64,000 nt of DNA from Cryptomeria japonica (lineage: Eukaryota; Streptophyta; Pinopsida; Cupressales; Cupressaceae). The stretch is from positions 520,926,185-520,990,184 of the forward strand of contig NC_081414.1 in the NCBI RefSeq assembly GCF_030272615.1, in the 5' to 3' direction. Below are positions 1 to 12,564 of the stretch, in pieces. Position 1 is the first letter of the stretch. The number at the start of each line of letters is the position of its first letter. The translations under genes and the position numbers were made by a program. The notes beneath the pieces are model-generated. The model saw nothing but the letters and a program-made list of their open reading frames with translations. It was not told the DNA's origin and did not search any database.

Positions 1-1
1 A

Positions 2-1064
2 TGGATACATGAAGCAATTCATAGAGGGAGAACCATTGCAAACTTCATAAGAAATCATCATCTCACATTGAGTCTTTACAGGCAGTATGCATCTAGGGAG
101 TTGTTGAGGCCTTGTGACACAAGGTTTGCTTCATTTTATATCACTTTGAAAAGAGTTGTTGAAGAGAAAGCAGCTTTGAGATATGTTGTTTGTTCCAATG
201 AGTGGGAAAATTCAGCGCTTTCTAAAAGTGCTAAGGGCAAGAACATAGAGCAAATTGTTTTGGGAAAGTGGATCAAAGGTTCTGAGTATATGTGAACCAA
301 TTGTTGATGTGCTTTGTATGGTTGACGGTGACAAATCTTGCCCTAGCATGCTTTATGAAAGCATGGATCGTTGTAAGGAAGCTATTCAGAGAGCACTAAA
401 TAATGTAGATGCAAAGTACATGGAGATGTGGGAGACAGTTGATTCCAAATGGAAAATGATGCACGCACCTTTACATGCAGCAGCTTGCTATTTGGAGCCT
501 AAGCTGTTTCATATTGATAGACAGGCTGATTTTGAAATTATGGCAAGGTTTCATGAAGCCATTAGCAAATTTGAACTAGATCCAACAATTGCATCTCTAA
601 TCAGCGACCAAGGTTGGGTATACAAGAGAGCAGAAGGGTTGTTTGGAATAGCAGGAGCCAAATATGATATGACACGAGATGTGGTACCTAGTTATAGATG
701 GTGGATGAGCTATGGAGCACAAACTCCTGAACTTCAGCACTTTGCCATTAGAATACTAAGTCGGGGAGCAAGTTCATCAGCTTGTGAGAGGAATTAGAGT
801 TGATTTGACCACATCCATTACAAGAAGAACAAATTGTTGTCTGAAAGTTGGGAGACCTTGTCTACATTCGCAGCAATTTAAAATTGTTCATGAACAAATC
901 AGCAAGCGACTCCACATCTTCTTCAGAAACAATGCATTCCAAAAGACATAGAAGTGTCAGTTGCAGATGAGCCTGACTTTCTTGATGAGGAGTTGGATAG
1001 TGATACAGATGATGATGCTACACCATCTGAGCCAAGTGCTCTTGATGACTTAGAGCTTTTTTGA
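2..1064 (+). pseudogene. hAT transposase remnant, C-terminal part (left end outside window)
   Basis: Reading frame 2 is open from the first bases to about 290 and continues in frame 3 from about 255 to 797, so a frameshift lies near 260-290. The first part contains CDTRFASFYITLKRV, and the second contains DRCKEAIQRALNN, LHAAACYLEP and then LQHFAIRILSRGASSSACERN with IHYKK after it. This order matches the end of plant hAT transposases: the DUF659-side region followed by the C-terminal dimerisation (hATC) domain. Two stops (TAG 795-797, TGA 801-803) interrupt the hATC motif, and a further frameshift precedes an acidic tail (PDFLDEELDSDTDDD) that ends at TGA 1062-1064. The N-terminal zinc finger and most of the catalytic core lie outside the window or are lost. 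It is a dead element. The family is secure; the exact lineage is not. Confidence 0.8.
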
Positions 1065-2808
1065 AGTTCTAAAGTCTTGACTTTTTTTGTACCTTTTTGA
1101 AAAGGAAACCATCTTCGCAATCGTGATTTCACATGTTTCTTATGTTTTATATTTTATAAATGTGCCATCTTTTTATAATGACTTCAAATCTATTTAGCAA
1201 TGTTAAACTATTTTGATAATTTATTAGAAGTATTACATATGTTTAAAAATAAACAAAAGTATATAAGACGAATTTAATCCGAAATTCTTTTTCAAATTTC
1301 ATCCGAATTTCATGGCTGTCGAATTCGAACCTTGTGACTTAGGTTAGACAGACTGTCTGAGATGATGTCTTAAGATGTATCGGAACCCCTATCCCAATCG
1401 ATGACTGCATATACTCCCTTTTCCAAATATGTGTCTGCTGTTTATACTCAGAATTCTGCATTTTAGGATGGCATCCCATATCCTCCTTTCTGCCCTTTTG
1501 TCTGCTCTAAAATGGAATCCCCTTCCACTCTCCTTCTCAAATGAAACCTTCTCCCCCTTATAACTTCCAATGTGAGCGAAAGTCACACCCCTTCATCATG
1601 CCTTCCCTTTGCAAGGGTCACAACCTTTCACAATTACCCCCCCCCCCCCCCGGGTTCAAAAGGTCACAACCTTTCATCATTTCTGTCTTTAAAAGTCACT
1701 TCCTTATTTTCTGCCCATTCTTTTCTTCTTCCATTAATCCTTCCTTAATCCCCGTGCTCCATTCTTTCTTCCTTTTCTCCATATCCCCCCTCTCCGTATT
1801 AATTGCTTACTTTTTTTATACCCTCATATCTCATTGAGGAGATACATCTCTTTGGAAAGAGATATCCCTTTGAAAGGTCATGTCCCCTCATTGTTGTCTT
1901 ACTATTTAATTCAGATCTGCACTTCTGATTGTAGATTAAAATTCTTGTTTCAAATGGAGTTATCTTCTCCATTTTATACCTCATGTTTGAGGTCATAACT
2001 TTTCATTTCATTTTATTATTAATATTTATTATTAAATCCTATTTCAAAATGGGGACATTCCAAAATCTTAATCTTGTTCCTTGTTTAACAGTCATCAGTT
2101 CATCAATTATGTTTATAATATTCAAACAACATATCATTCATCTTTGTCATATACTCCAAATCTAATAACTTGCACTCCTCAACATAATCAGATGACTGAT
2201 GCATTCCTATAGGCCATATTCAATTTAGTTTCCTATGAGGTGCATTCGGTTGAAATTGTTCCTAATGTCATTTTAAAAACCATAGAGCCTTGCCTATGTG
2301 ATTCAAATTCCATAAATGAGATTAGGAGTGAGATTATTTCCCCTTTGCATTCCTGAGAGGTAATTAAATCCAGTATTGAGAGAGCTGACTATGTTGGATC
2401 TTCTGAAAACCCGAGCTGTGAACAAAGCACATTACATGCATATGAGAATACAGAAATTTATTCCCATGAATTAGATTCTGAAATATATACACCTTTCAAA
2501 TGATGATGTAGAAGAAAAAATCCTTGAATCCCTATCCCATGAAAAACACATGAAACAATTGAATATGAAACAAATGCTTGAATTGAGAGTAAGTGTATTT
2601 ATTGAAGATGATATGTCACAAGTTTCAAACTTGAAGATGCATGTAAACAAGTAATTATAACCATGCTGGTAATCAGACTCAGGTGATTATTGATGATGAT
2701 TCTTTCAATTTTAGTAGTGTCAAAGATATTCTTGTGGATAGTAATCGCAAAAAAATTTATACAAATACTTATTGTAAGATTCTCTTTTGAAGGATGATCA
2801 TGTGTCGT
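1065..2808. other. gene-free AT-rich DNA with a C15 run
   Basis: No supported gene. The only conspicuous feature is a homopolymer of 15 C at 1637-1651. Short open frames on both strands are not convincing. Confidence 0.6.
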
Positions 2809-3020
2809 GTGCAGGGATGCAAAGAGCATGGTGAAAAGCTGTTTAAAGCTGATGAGGAGGTACAAGTCTCAAATGATGACAATGTCTAGATGGATGATAT
2901 GCACTCACTTTTTCATGTGCAGGGATGCAAAGAGCATGGTGAAAAGCTGTTTGAAGCTGATGAGGAGATACAAGTCTCAAATAATGATGTGTCTAGATGG
3001 ATGATATGCACTCACTTTTG
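2809..3020 (+). repeat. two-copy tandem duplication, 108-bp period
   Basis: The segment starting GTGCAGGGATGCAAAGAGC at 2809 recurs at 2917 with a few substitutions and a small gap. In one frame both copies read VQGCKEHGEKLFEADEE, which could be decayed coding sequence of a retroelement, but no family is recognisable. Confidence 0.7.
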
Positions 3021-5861
3021 TTTGATTTCTTTGAAAAACATGATATTTCTCTTCTACCTACACCTTGTTCTTATCAATTTTATTATGTTGGCTTACATAG
3101 GAAAACTTCTGTATGAATTAAACATGCCTATAATAAAGCACCCCAACTGTTAATCCTACAAAGTAGGTGTCTTGAATACAAGGCCATAACAAACATTCTT
3201 TTCTTTTCAAAGTTTAAAGATGTTATGGCTAGACTTCGGATATTAACAAGTAGAGCATTAATATTGCACACATTCAAAAGAACTGCAATAAGTAGGGTTG
3301 AAACTTGCATTCCTAAGCCACCTATACATTTGTGGATAGTAGGTTAGGATTTTAGTGTTTGTGGTTTATTTGTATTCTACTTGCTTTTGTATATTGTCCT
3401 TCTATAAAAAAAGTAGGTTTGTTGGTTGGAATGATTACAATTGTCAATTTCCCATATCCTCTTGCCTCTTTGTTTCAATTTTGTATTTTCTTGATGTTTA
3501 AAACTTGGTTTTATTTTGGGTTTATTACGATTTCCCCTTGACTTTGTTGTGCTTTTGGTTTGTTGTGATAACCAAGTCAAATAGACACCTTGATTGGAAT
3601 ATTTTTTTGTGCTTAAAACTAAGTTTTAGTTGTACGAAGATTGAAACAACATAAATTACTTTTCCATGTATGTTAATCAAATATGGTTTGATGTGTCTTG
3701 TCTTTTGAGTGTACAATGTCCCATTTGATCATAATATTTGGTAAACACGTGTTTAAAACCTTTCAGTTTGTTCAGATGATGTGATAAGATCTAGGTAATC
3801 AAAATGAATCATTACAATTGACCCTCTATTTGCCATGGCGGTCCCCAACCCAAAATAGACTCCTATGCCTATGTGAAAATAAAAATATAAAAAATAAACC
3901 AAAAAACGTTAATTGAGGACCAAAAAAATGATTAAAAAATAAAATCTCAATTAAGTAATTCAGGTATCTCTACATGGGCTATGGATGTTCAACTAGCAAT
4001 AGAGTAATGTTTGGACTTTGGAATGAGACCACAAATACCTTAGTTGAAGCTATAAAGGCCTCGCTAGCAACTGAGCAATTTTTGGCAATTGGTAATATGT
4101 CTACCTATGCACATTGCATATCATTTGTTAAATATTGCTTGTTTAAGGGTCAAAATCATATAATTATGATTCATATTCCATGGTCAACACTTACTGACTT
4201 TGAAAGGTTAAATGATTTCACATGCACACAAAATTTGATCAAATGATGCTTAGTAAATCCTTAGGCCTACCTAATTTTATTAGGTTTGATTAATGTTTAC
4301 CATGGAATGATTTTATTTGTTTCAAGTTTTCCTTTAAATAGAGATTCGAATTCCTAAACTCTTAAGAGTGTTTTCCCCGCAAGAGTCACCATTTTGTTGC
4401 CTTGTTACCACAACATGCTGGTCCCTAGAAGACTAAGGTTATGCCAAAAGTTCTTATCAACAGTGCACCTTGCTAGCTTTACTAACAGAAACACTTCAAC
4501 TCCATTGCAATACCAACAGCAAACGACTATTCCAACTATCTATCAATGATCAAAAACAAATGACAATCATGGATATACAAAAACAAATATCACATGCACA
4601 ACAAAATGGAAGCAAACACCAAGTTACAGCTGAAGCAAACTCAACATTGATGAAAAAGCCTAGGAAGAGTGTAAATAAAACTCATGCCATAATCTTAATT
4701 GTTTTTAACAAGTATTACATCACCAAATTGGTGCATTAAGACTCAAAACATCAAAAACAATATATTTTCACATCCACCCTTCCTCCTACACCGTGAAAAC
4801 CACGATTCTCCAGTGCAAATCCACCAAATGAGCATATAAAAGACGTTTGTCGAGAGAGCCCCCCTGTGCAAACACATGATTATCCAAGTTATAGACCTCC
4901 TACACCCTTCCATGGTGCCTAGAAGGCAAAAAGGAAGTCAAATGAATCATTTCAATCTCAAAAAACCTTCATATTCCACTCATTGCCAATGACAAAACAT
5001 ATTCACCAGTTTACCAATGTTTTGTTTGTGAAATGTCCCCAACTACTTTTTTTTTTAATATTTATAACCATTTGATGAAATGCATTATTCCTCACAGTGC
5101 TCACACTTTTTTATCAGAGTTCCCAATGTGGGAAAGGTGAGAGCGTACATTGGTTGGGACACTAATCTACTGCATGAATGCTAGAAATGAAATTGACTAC
5201 TATTTGGCATTTATTTCTAATCTAAATGATGGTGAACTATCTAGCCTCATACAGATTATCAATAAACAAGAGTACTGAAATTGCATGCAATACCTCATAA
5301 ACTTTACTGAAATGATTTATATCAGCAATTAATTCAAGAGAAACCATACATATGATGTAGCGATAATATCCAGCTGGCTCTAGTCAAATGCATTAATAAA
5401 ATCGTCATCTTAAGAGCTGTATGGCTGCTATTAGACTATAAAAGTTTGAAATTGTATATTAAGCTGATATGGATAGTGAACAGCAAGGATGGAAAAAATC
5501 AGAAGTATGCCTGGAACAAAACAGCAGAGATAAAATTACCTTTTCAACCAGCTGTACGATCTCTTTCCTTTATTTAAATCCTAAGCCAATCAGATTTGTC
5601 TATCACTCAAATAGAACATGTACAGCAAGCTGCAGTACGGAAGCAGGTATTATAAACCATATAGTTTTCATTCAGCAGAAAGTGAGTCACCTCTATTACA
5701 ACTCTGTTCCCCCTTACTGTACATACAATATTAAAACTTTAGATAAAAAGAAGCTGCAATCAGCTTTTCTTGTGGGCTGCCACTGAGGCCCATAAAGTCT
5801 TCTTTTTATTATGTGATCTCCATATGCTGCCAATAAAATAAGATTAATGCTGAGATTTAAG
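3021..5861. other. gene-free DNA, nothing recognised
   Basis: AT-rich sequence with only short, unrelated open frames. No TE terminus, RNA gene or conserved domain could be supported. Confidence 0.5.
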
Positions 5862-6172
5862 GAAGTACAGACCAGTCTTCAGACATGTAGTGTCGCGGTT
5901 AAAACACTTTGTTGGTGAAGCGGCCACCAAGGTTCAGATCCCTGCTGGGCCATTGTGCTCGCAGGCCTTGTGTCTTCGCTAGGCCGTTGTGCTCGCGGGA
6001 TTGAACAAGTGAAGTGTGGGAATGAGGTCCCCCGTTTGCGGCCTCACAGGTTCATAGCTCCGGGTCAAAAGCGTTTCATGTGGAGCCGGAGGGCGTGTCA
6101 TGCTAGCATCGCCAATCACATTAAAAAGTTTACGAGGCATTAATTTTTTTTTTTAAAAGAAGTACAGACCAG
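5862..6172 (+). mobile_element. tRNA-derived SINE with 14-bp target-site duplication
   Basis: The 14-mer GAAGTACAGACCAG occurs at 5862-5875 and again at 6159-6172 and flanks a 283-bp body (5876-6158). Near the 5' end the body has a polymerase III A-box-like stretch (TAGTGTCGCGGTT, 5888-5900) and a B-box-like stretch (GGTTCAGATCC, 5931-5941), spaced as in a tRNA head. It ends in a T-run (about 6143-6154) followed by AAAA. An internal Pol III promoter, an oligo-T tail and a long target duplication are the hallmarks of plant SINEs mobilised by LINE machinery. The perfect duplication suggests a fairly recent insertion. The open frame at 5955-6143 is incidental. Family assignment (for example Au-like) was not possible by eye. 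Confidence 0.8.
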
Positions 6173-8925
6173 AGTATAAAAGTTAACAGTGCCCCCAAGC
6201 TGCAGCTCCTCAGGAGGTAAGAAGACTTCAGCACCAATAAACAGGGACCATTCATACTATGTACAGTTTCACCAAAAAATTAAATATGGCAGCTCTTTTT
6301 TCTAAATCAACTCCTCAATGATTTTAATAACAAAAATATGATACAGCCAGCGTAACAATTATTTCTATGAAAAAATATCATAATGTTATATTATTTTTTA
6401 CCAAAATGAAAATATTCCAAAATTACAAGAAACCCATCACAAATAAAATAGACTTATGTAACAACTGAGAACTGGGAAAAGTCCCAAAACAACCAGAATA
6501 AAAGCCAACTGAAATCTGAAATTCACTAATTTTAGGTCCAACTTCTTAGATCTTCAATAATATGCTCCTAAAATAATCTTTCCACACATGGAATCCCTGG
6601 ATAGAAATGCCTCTGTTGGATATGAAGGTTTTTCTTCCCAAATCCAATCCAAAAAACAAGAGGATTTTTGTCCTCTAGTTTCGATACCAAAGAAGTTTTT
6701 GTCTTCTAGCCAAATGCGAACATGAAGTGCTCAATCTTCAAGGAAAGGGATTTTTTTCTCAAAACAATGGATAATTTTCCTCAAGCCCGTCTCCTTTTAT
6801 AAACACTTGTTTGCTATTTTTAGCCTTCTCAAGAAGTCTCTATAATTTCTTTTTTAATTTAATATTTCAATTTGCCCTCTTGTCCTAGAGATACTTTTAA
6901 CATCATTTTAGACCCTCTTCTAAAAATACTTTATAATATCACTTTGAGGTACTTATAATTTATTTATGAAATATAAGTTGCCTTCTTATAAAAATAAAGT
7001 TATTTTCTAAGGAACTTAATTAAATTATTTCCTTAGCACAAAAAGGGAACATGATAGTCTGTTGCTTTGCTACAAGCTCATCAAAGTGAGTAATTGTTTG
7101 CCACTAGGGTTTCTACATTCATCAAGGCAAACAAATTGTTCTCTGCAAATTTTAGCATGTTTGCACCCTATGTAAGTGGTGAGCTTGCCAAATTCAATTT
7201 TTTAGTTAGGGCTGCCATCAGCTGTAAGAACCTTATAAGGTCCTCAATTGAGACAACTAACATTTAACTGAACCTGTTGCGTTTCAAGTGTGTTCTTTGC
7301 CAATTTGTAGCAGCAAATATAATTTTGACAAACTTAAGCACAAAAAGCAACTATAGGGAAACGCTAGAAATAAATTCTAATTCAGTAATAAACTGATCAA
7401 ACCCTTATTACATGTATTCAACCTTTATTTACCCTCAATACATAAACAGACAATAAAAGATAGGAACTGAAAAATACCAAGAATTGTTGGAAACCCTTAT
7501 TTCTTCCTTGCTGGTCATACACAGTCCATTATGACCGCATGCTATAACTCACTCCAAACTGACCCAAACAGCTTGCATGGTAGCTCAATGGATGACTCTA
7601 GGCTAGGCGCACCTTCTCCTTATTTTGTTTTTTTTTTTTGGATCCTTCCAACATGCAAATTGCAGCCCCTTAGGTGATTGGCGCTACTCCCCAGGCAGCC
7701 ATACAGCCATCAAAAATATCTCCTTTGGGTATTTTTGTTTCCTTGTTTGCTGCAGCAACAAAATACTGATAAATAACGGTGCCTCTCTGACTAATAAGCA
7801 CAAACTTAGTCCCTGAATGAAACCAACTGTAAGAGCAAGATCAACTGATATTTCACAGCCTCTGATGTTGTTGTACAAGAATCCCACGTTTTCCTGTACC
7901 GATACCTCTGATCACTGCAAAAGAATCTTCTGCTGAAACCCTTGGCCAAAAACTCCTCTCAAAGCTCCAAACAAAAATATCAAAACTTAGCATAATGAAA
8001 AGAAGACCTAAAATCTTCTTTAATCTTCTCCATTTAGGGTTGGCGCGATTCCCAAGAAAGGTGCGATTTGGCCTTTAATGATGTTTTAACTTTTATTATT
8101 TATTTTTGACTATTGAAGTGTCAAAAAATAAATCATCTTTCATTTAATATAAAAACTGGCCCCATCTGATGAGAAATAGACCCTCACTTAAGTTATAACT
8201 TAAAGTGACTTTTAAAACATTAAAACATTAAAGTTCGCCATTTAATATTTAATTAAAAATAATTAAATATTAATATCTCTCTAAATATTCATCAAAAATG
8301 CCTGTCGTCTGAATTGGAGACAGCCAAACCATAATCTGTCCTTGCCCAACCTATTGGCTATAAATAGCAGGACTGCTAAAAATAGAAAGTATCTCAAACG
8401 GAGTCCTGGAGACCTCAAACGAAGACCAGACCTGGAGTGCTTGCTCTGAAGGTGGTGAATCAAACTCTGGAGGACCCTCTACCCAACCTCATCAGCCTAC
8501 GAGGGTCAGTGATAGGCTAATCTACTCAGCTAACAGATGTCAACTAGAAGGGGACATCACATCAGCAAACTGAATTGTGGGCAATAGAGATGTTTTGAAC
8601 CTCATCAAACACCCTCCAGTTCATTTTTCCAGCTGTCATACATTATGTATCATCTATTTAGGGGAAAATATGTTCCCGCTAGTGTAAGTCTCAATAAGCA
8701 ACCACCAGCTCTCTCAGTCGGTACAACATAATTGACCCGATTTTTTAATCATATCTCCCAAACCCAAAGGCTTTTGGTCCTGAAAGATGCCAACTGCTGA
8801 TTGGCACAACCTGATAGGTTGGTTTCTATAAAATTCTTTGACCAACGTGTAGATGTTTTGGGTTTTGAAGAAATTTTGAGGATAACTTGCGTGTTATTGA
8901 CTTTTAGAATGTTTCACAAAAGATA
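6173..8925. other. gene-free DNA, nothing recognised
   Basis: Low-complexity and AT-rich sequence with no coding region I can support. The stretch around 8340-8560 includes a TATA-like TATAAATAG and could be part of an old LTR, but no boundaries were found. Confidence 0.45.
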
Positions 8926-9498
8926 CAATACTACAAAGTTTTAAAACTCAGACTTGCCACGGACTCGAACTTGGACCCAGACTCGCGAAAGACTCGGCAA
9001 AAAAAAACCGTAGTTTTACAAAAAAACATAAAGAAATTAATGCATTTAAAGAACATAAGAGCCATAATTGAAACATTAAACATGTCATATGATCTCCAAA
9101 CACTCAATATTTGAAATTTCACCATTCATACTCATAGAATCATACTAATTACTCATAGTTTCAAACTCTAAAATGTATAATAGCAGCATAAGTTTATAAA
9201 TGTTTACAAAATTACATATAATGATGTCCAACTCCAAATGGGAAAAACCCTACATCTCTTTTGCTGATTTAATCTTCTTTGCTCTCCTCCTTCAAACCCT
9301 ACAAACCTGTTTTCACCAAGAAAGGCAAGCAAATGAATGAAAAAATGCAAAAAAAATCACTTTTTAATGTTGTTGGGCGTCATAGTTGGATCGCGCGAGT
9401 CTGTGTAATTGACTTGTGTGAGTCCATGAGAAAGACTCGTGGAGCCACTGGGCTCGCAAGTTCGTGGCGAGTCCACAAGTCTTCAAACTATGCAATAC
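8926..9498. mobile_element. MITE-like element with degenerate terminal inverted repeats
   Basis: The left end (8932 onward: AAGTTTTAAAACT, then TTGCCACGGACT and CCCAGACTCG) matches, in reverse complement and imperfectly, the right end up to 9492 (GTGGCGAGTCC, AAGTCTTCAAACT). The hexamer CAATAC flanks both ends (8926-8931 and 9493-9498) as a candidate target duplication. The 561-bp interior is AT-rich and non-coding. It resembles a non-autonomous DNA transposon. Because the TIRs are diverged and the duplication is short, the superfamily is left open. Confidence 0.45.
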
Positions 9499-10197
9499 AA
9501 ATAGAAAACTAAACTAATTCTGAAAATTGAAAATCAGAACCCTGATTTTATTACAGCAGTGCAATTTGAGAAGGAAAGACAATTTATTTTGCTCCAAGGT
9601 GCAAATTTGCATAGCAGGAGTCCTGAGCTTGCCTGGTTGAGCCTCCTTATTTGACTAAACTTCAATACATGCTGATATGGGAGCTCCCAAAGTGTGGAAT
9701 TAGCTCCAAAAGACTTTATTGACTCTGAAATAAATTATCAAAAACAAATGATGAAGAATTATGCAGACCCAAACTGATTTCCAAAACCTTGCCAGGAGAA
9801 GTCACCAAATTTGGACTCTTTCCCCAATAAATTGCATATATAGCTCAAATGAGATATGGATTCTTTGAAATAACCACTAATCTGCCTTAATCCAATCCCA
9901 ACAATGAATTCCGAATCAAAAGTTGATTCCAAAACCTCCCTATTTATTTATTTGATCTCCCAGGCTAGTTAGAATGGTACGGCCTAGCTAGGAAAGTACG
10001 GTTGGCCCCAAATGTGCACAAATTTCACTGAAAATGATCAAAGTCCTGCCCAGATCTGAATTTCAGAAAGATAACCTGCTGTAGCTGTCATTAAAACTCT
10101 CATTTTAGCCCTCCTTGACCAGATATAAGCATTCCAAGAAAATTGGTAGGTTGAAAAGTGAGAGGGATTTCGTCCTATCACTAAGAAATGGAAGATT
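9499..10197. other. gene-free DNA, nothing recognised
   Basis: No gene or TE terminus could be supported here. Confidence 0.5.
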
Positions 10198-10617
10198 TCG
10201 TCCCCAATTCCACTCCAGAACTCTGCCAAACTCGTTGCAAACCTGTAGAAGATAATATTATCTCAAAAAATAAACAACTCAATGCCAAAATGATTGTCAA
10301 ATTCACTTTTTATTTCAGCTCTAACCCTAATTTCGAACTAGGGTTTCATCTCCCCTTTTATTAATAAAATAACTTTATTTTATTTATGCCTCCTTATGAA
10401 AAACGAATCGTCCCCAATTCCACTCCAGAACTCTGCCAAACTCGTTGCAAACCTGTAGAAGATAATATTATCTCAAAAAATAAACAACTCAATGCCAAAA
10501 TGATTGTCAAATTCACTTTTTATTTCAGCTCTAACCCTAATTTCGAACTAGGGTTTCATCTCCCCTTTTATTAATAAAATAACTTTATTTTATTTATGCC
10601 TCCTTATGAAAAACGAA
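10198..10617 (+). repeat. exact 210-bp tandem duplication
   Basis: Positions 10198-10407 and 10408-10617 appear identical base for base. Each unit begins TCGTCCCCAATTCC and ends CTTATGAAAAACGAA. Open frames across it are by-products. The lack of divergence suggests a very recent duplication or an assembly artefact. Confidence 0.85.
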
Positions 10618-11389
10618 CCACAAGGGGCCTCCATCATTATTTTAATTCGACCCCTTCATTATTATAGTAGTATTTGCTAAAACGCCTAGGTAAGAGGGCC
10701 AATGAATTATTATAACTTATTTCCCCATCACTTTATTATTATTTTATTAAGTCCAAACTTAGGGACTACTAAAATATTTCCTTATTTATTAATAAAATGA
10801 GATCTGGGACTCAAATTGGAATTCCGTCTAAAGTGCTATGATCAATGCTGACGACTGAACCCCTACAGGGTGACTGGAAGTTCCTCCTAAAAAATAGGAA
10901 CTCGCCCTAAAAAATAGGAACCTCGCTCAAAGTGCCAGAAACTGTCTGAGAGACTCCTGCTCAGCTCTGTGGTCCCCTGGGTGGTCAACCTATTAACTGT
11001 CAGTTCTCCCTAAAAAATAGGATACCTCCCTAAAAAGTAGGAACTATCGTCTGAAAGCTCAAAATGGCTCATAGAGCCCCCACAAAGCGATATGCTCCCT
11101 CAGAATGAGTCCCCTAACCATCCAGTTGACCTACGGGAACTCGAGTGAAAGGTCAACCCTCTGCTCATCTCTCATCGCCTAGAAAGGGAACATTACAGGT
11201 CCTCAAAAGCTTAGGGACTGAACAAATGTGGGAACGTTCTTCCCACTTCCTCTTTGGAAACCTATTTTGTTTTGCTTGGAAATTGCCCTTCCCAACATAT
11301 CAACCAAACTTCATGTGCAACTTGTTAGGTCTATGCTATCTTCTTGGCAAGGATTACATCATTTTCTAGTTCTTGTTCCTCAAGTGCAA
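10618..11389. other. gene-free DNA with a recurring 18-bp motif
   Basis: Between about 10888 and 11045 the motif CCTAAAAAATAGGAAC or a close variant occurs four times. The segment could be LTR-derived, since GAAAGGGAACATTACA at about 11180 resembles an LTR end, but no second boundary is visible. Confidence 0.4.
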
Positions 11390-12530
11390 AATCATCCATG
11401 CTTGACATAACATCATCCTCTTTATCTAACAAAGAAGACTCAAAACAACCTCAGCTTATCATCCTTAATAATGAAGGAGATCTTCATGTATTCAGGCAAG
11501 TCTAACCTGAAAGCATTCTAAGACACCAGCAATATGATCTAAAATGGATCATATCTCAATGATTTGAGCTTCCTCAAGGTGCCTTGCAGTCTCTCTTCGC
11601 TAAGGCATACTCAAACTTTGTCAACAACATGAAATTTGTGCTCTACTGATGTTGATCATGGGGATATTTATACCCCGCTTGAGACTCCTTGTGTCTTTCC
11701 TAAGCTTTGAGATGGATTTGTCTCACCTTATCAATGAATTCGGCAGCCTTATCTACCTTTGCATCTCCTTTTTCCAGCCCTTCTTTTAATTCTCCAAGGT
11801 AAACATCAAAAGGGTTAGGTTTCAGTATCCAAAATAGGTCTTGAATGGAGATAACTCTATTGACAAGTGAATGGCTTGTTATAAGAGTGTTAAATGTAGA
11901 CCAAATATTCATCCCAACCTTTTGGCTACGTCTTTTTGTACCCATGTAGCAGCTGCACCAAATTTTTATTCACTAAATCTGTTTGTCCATCCACTTGGGG
12001 ATAGAATGTCATAGACTGTTTTAGCTTGATATCCATTCTACTCCACAAAATACACTGGAACTTGCTTAGGAATCTTGTATCAAGATCAGAAATGATATTT
12101 TCTAGAAGTCGAAAGTATATCCAAGCATTTTAAAAGAGAATTCAGCTGCATCACTTTCAGTTTATGTCTTCCTACAATAATGAAAATATAATCATTACAA
12201 TGTTATGTCTTTGGAAAACAAAGTCCATGGATATTCTCCCAATGGCCTTTGAGGCATCAATGGTTGGTATAGCCCAAGTCTCCTATTGTTGGACTTGCTA
12301 ACACTACACAACTGACAACCTCTTATAAACTTAGAGACATCCAACTGCAAACAAAGCTAATACACATACCACTATAGACTTAGCACTATTTTTCTCACTC
12401 CAAAGTGCCTAGCCACCTATGTGGTAGGTGCCTCTCTTATTAGCATCGCTCTTCTTTCTTTACGTACAAAAAATTTTGTTGGTTTATAAATAAGCCCACG
12501 TTGCACATATAGATGTCTTTGTTGCCATTG
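11390..12530 (-). pseudogene. Ty3/gypsy retrotransposon pol remnant (integrase region)
   Basis: Read on the minus strand, several frames give diagnostic fragments in the right order. GLIYKPTKFFV comes near 12500, followed by DVSKFIRGCQLC, the zinc-binding end of integrase, near 12330. RISMDFV near 12220 and ISDLDTRF near 12090 correspond to the integrase core. MTFYPQVDGQTDLVNKNL near 11980 is the classic PQxDGQTE-type motif. VDKAAEFIDKVRQIHLKA follows near 11720, then AFRLDLPEYMKI near 11500. Many frameshifts and stops separate them, so the element is long dead. No reverse transcriptase or LTR belonging to it was located. The Ty3/gypsy assignment rests on the family-typical integrase C-terminal sequence. 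Confidence 0.8.
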
Positions 12531-12564
12531 ATGTCAAACCTTTGCCAATCCTATATGAACTGGT

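Noticed and set aside
7560-7620. TAGCTCAATGGATGACT, similar to a tRNA A box
   Set aside because: No B box, acceptor stem or anticodon arm follows at the right distance.
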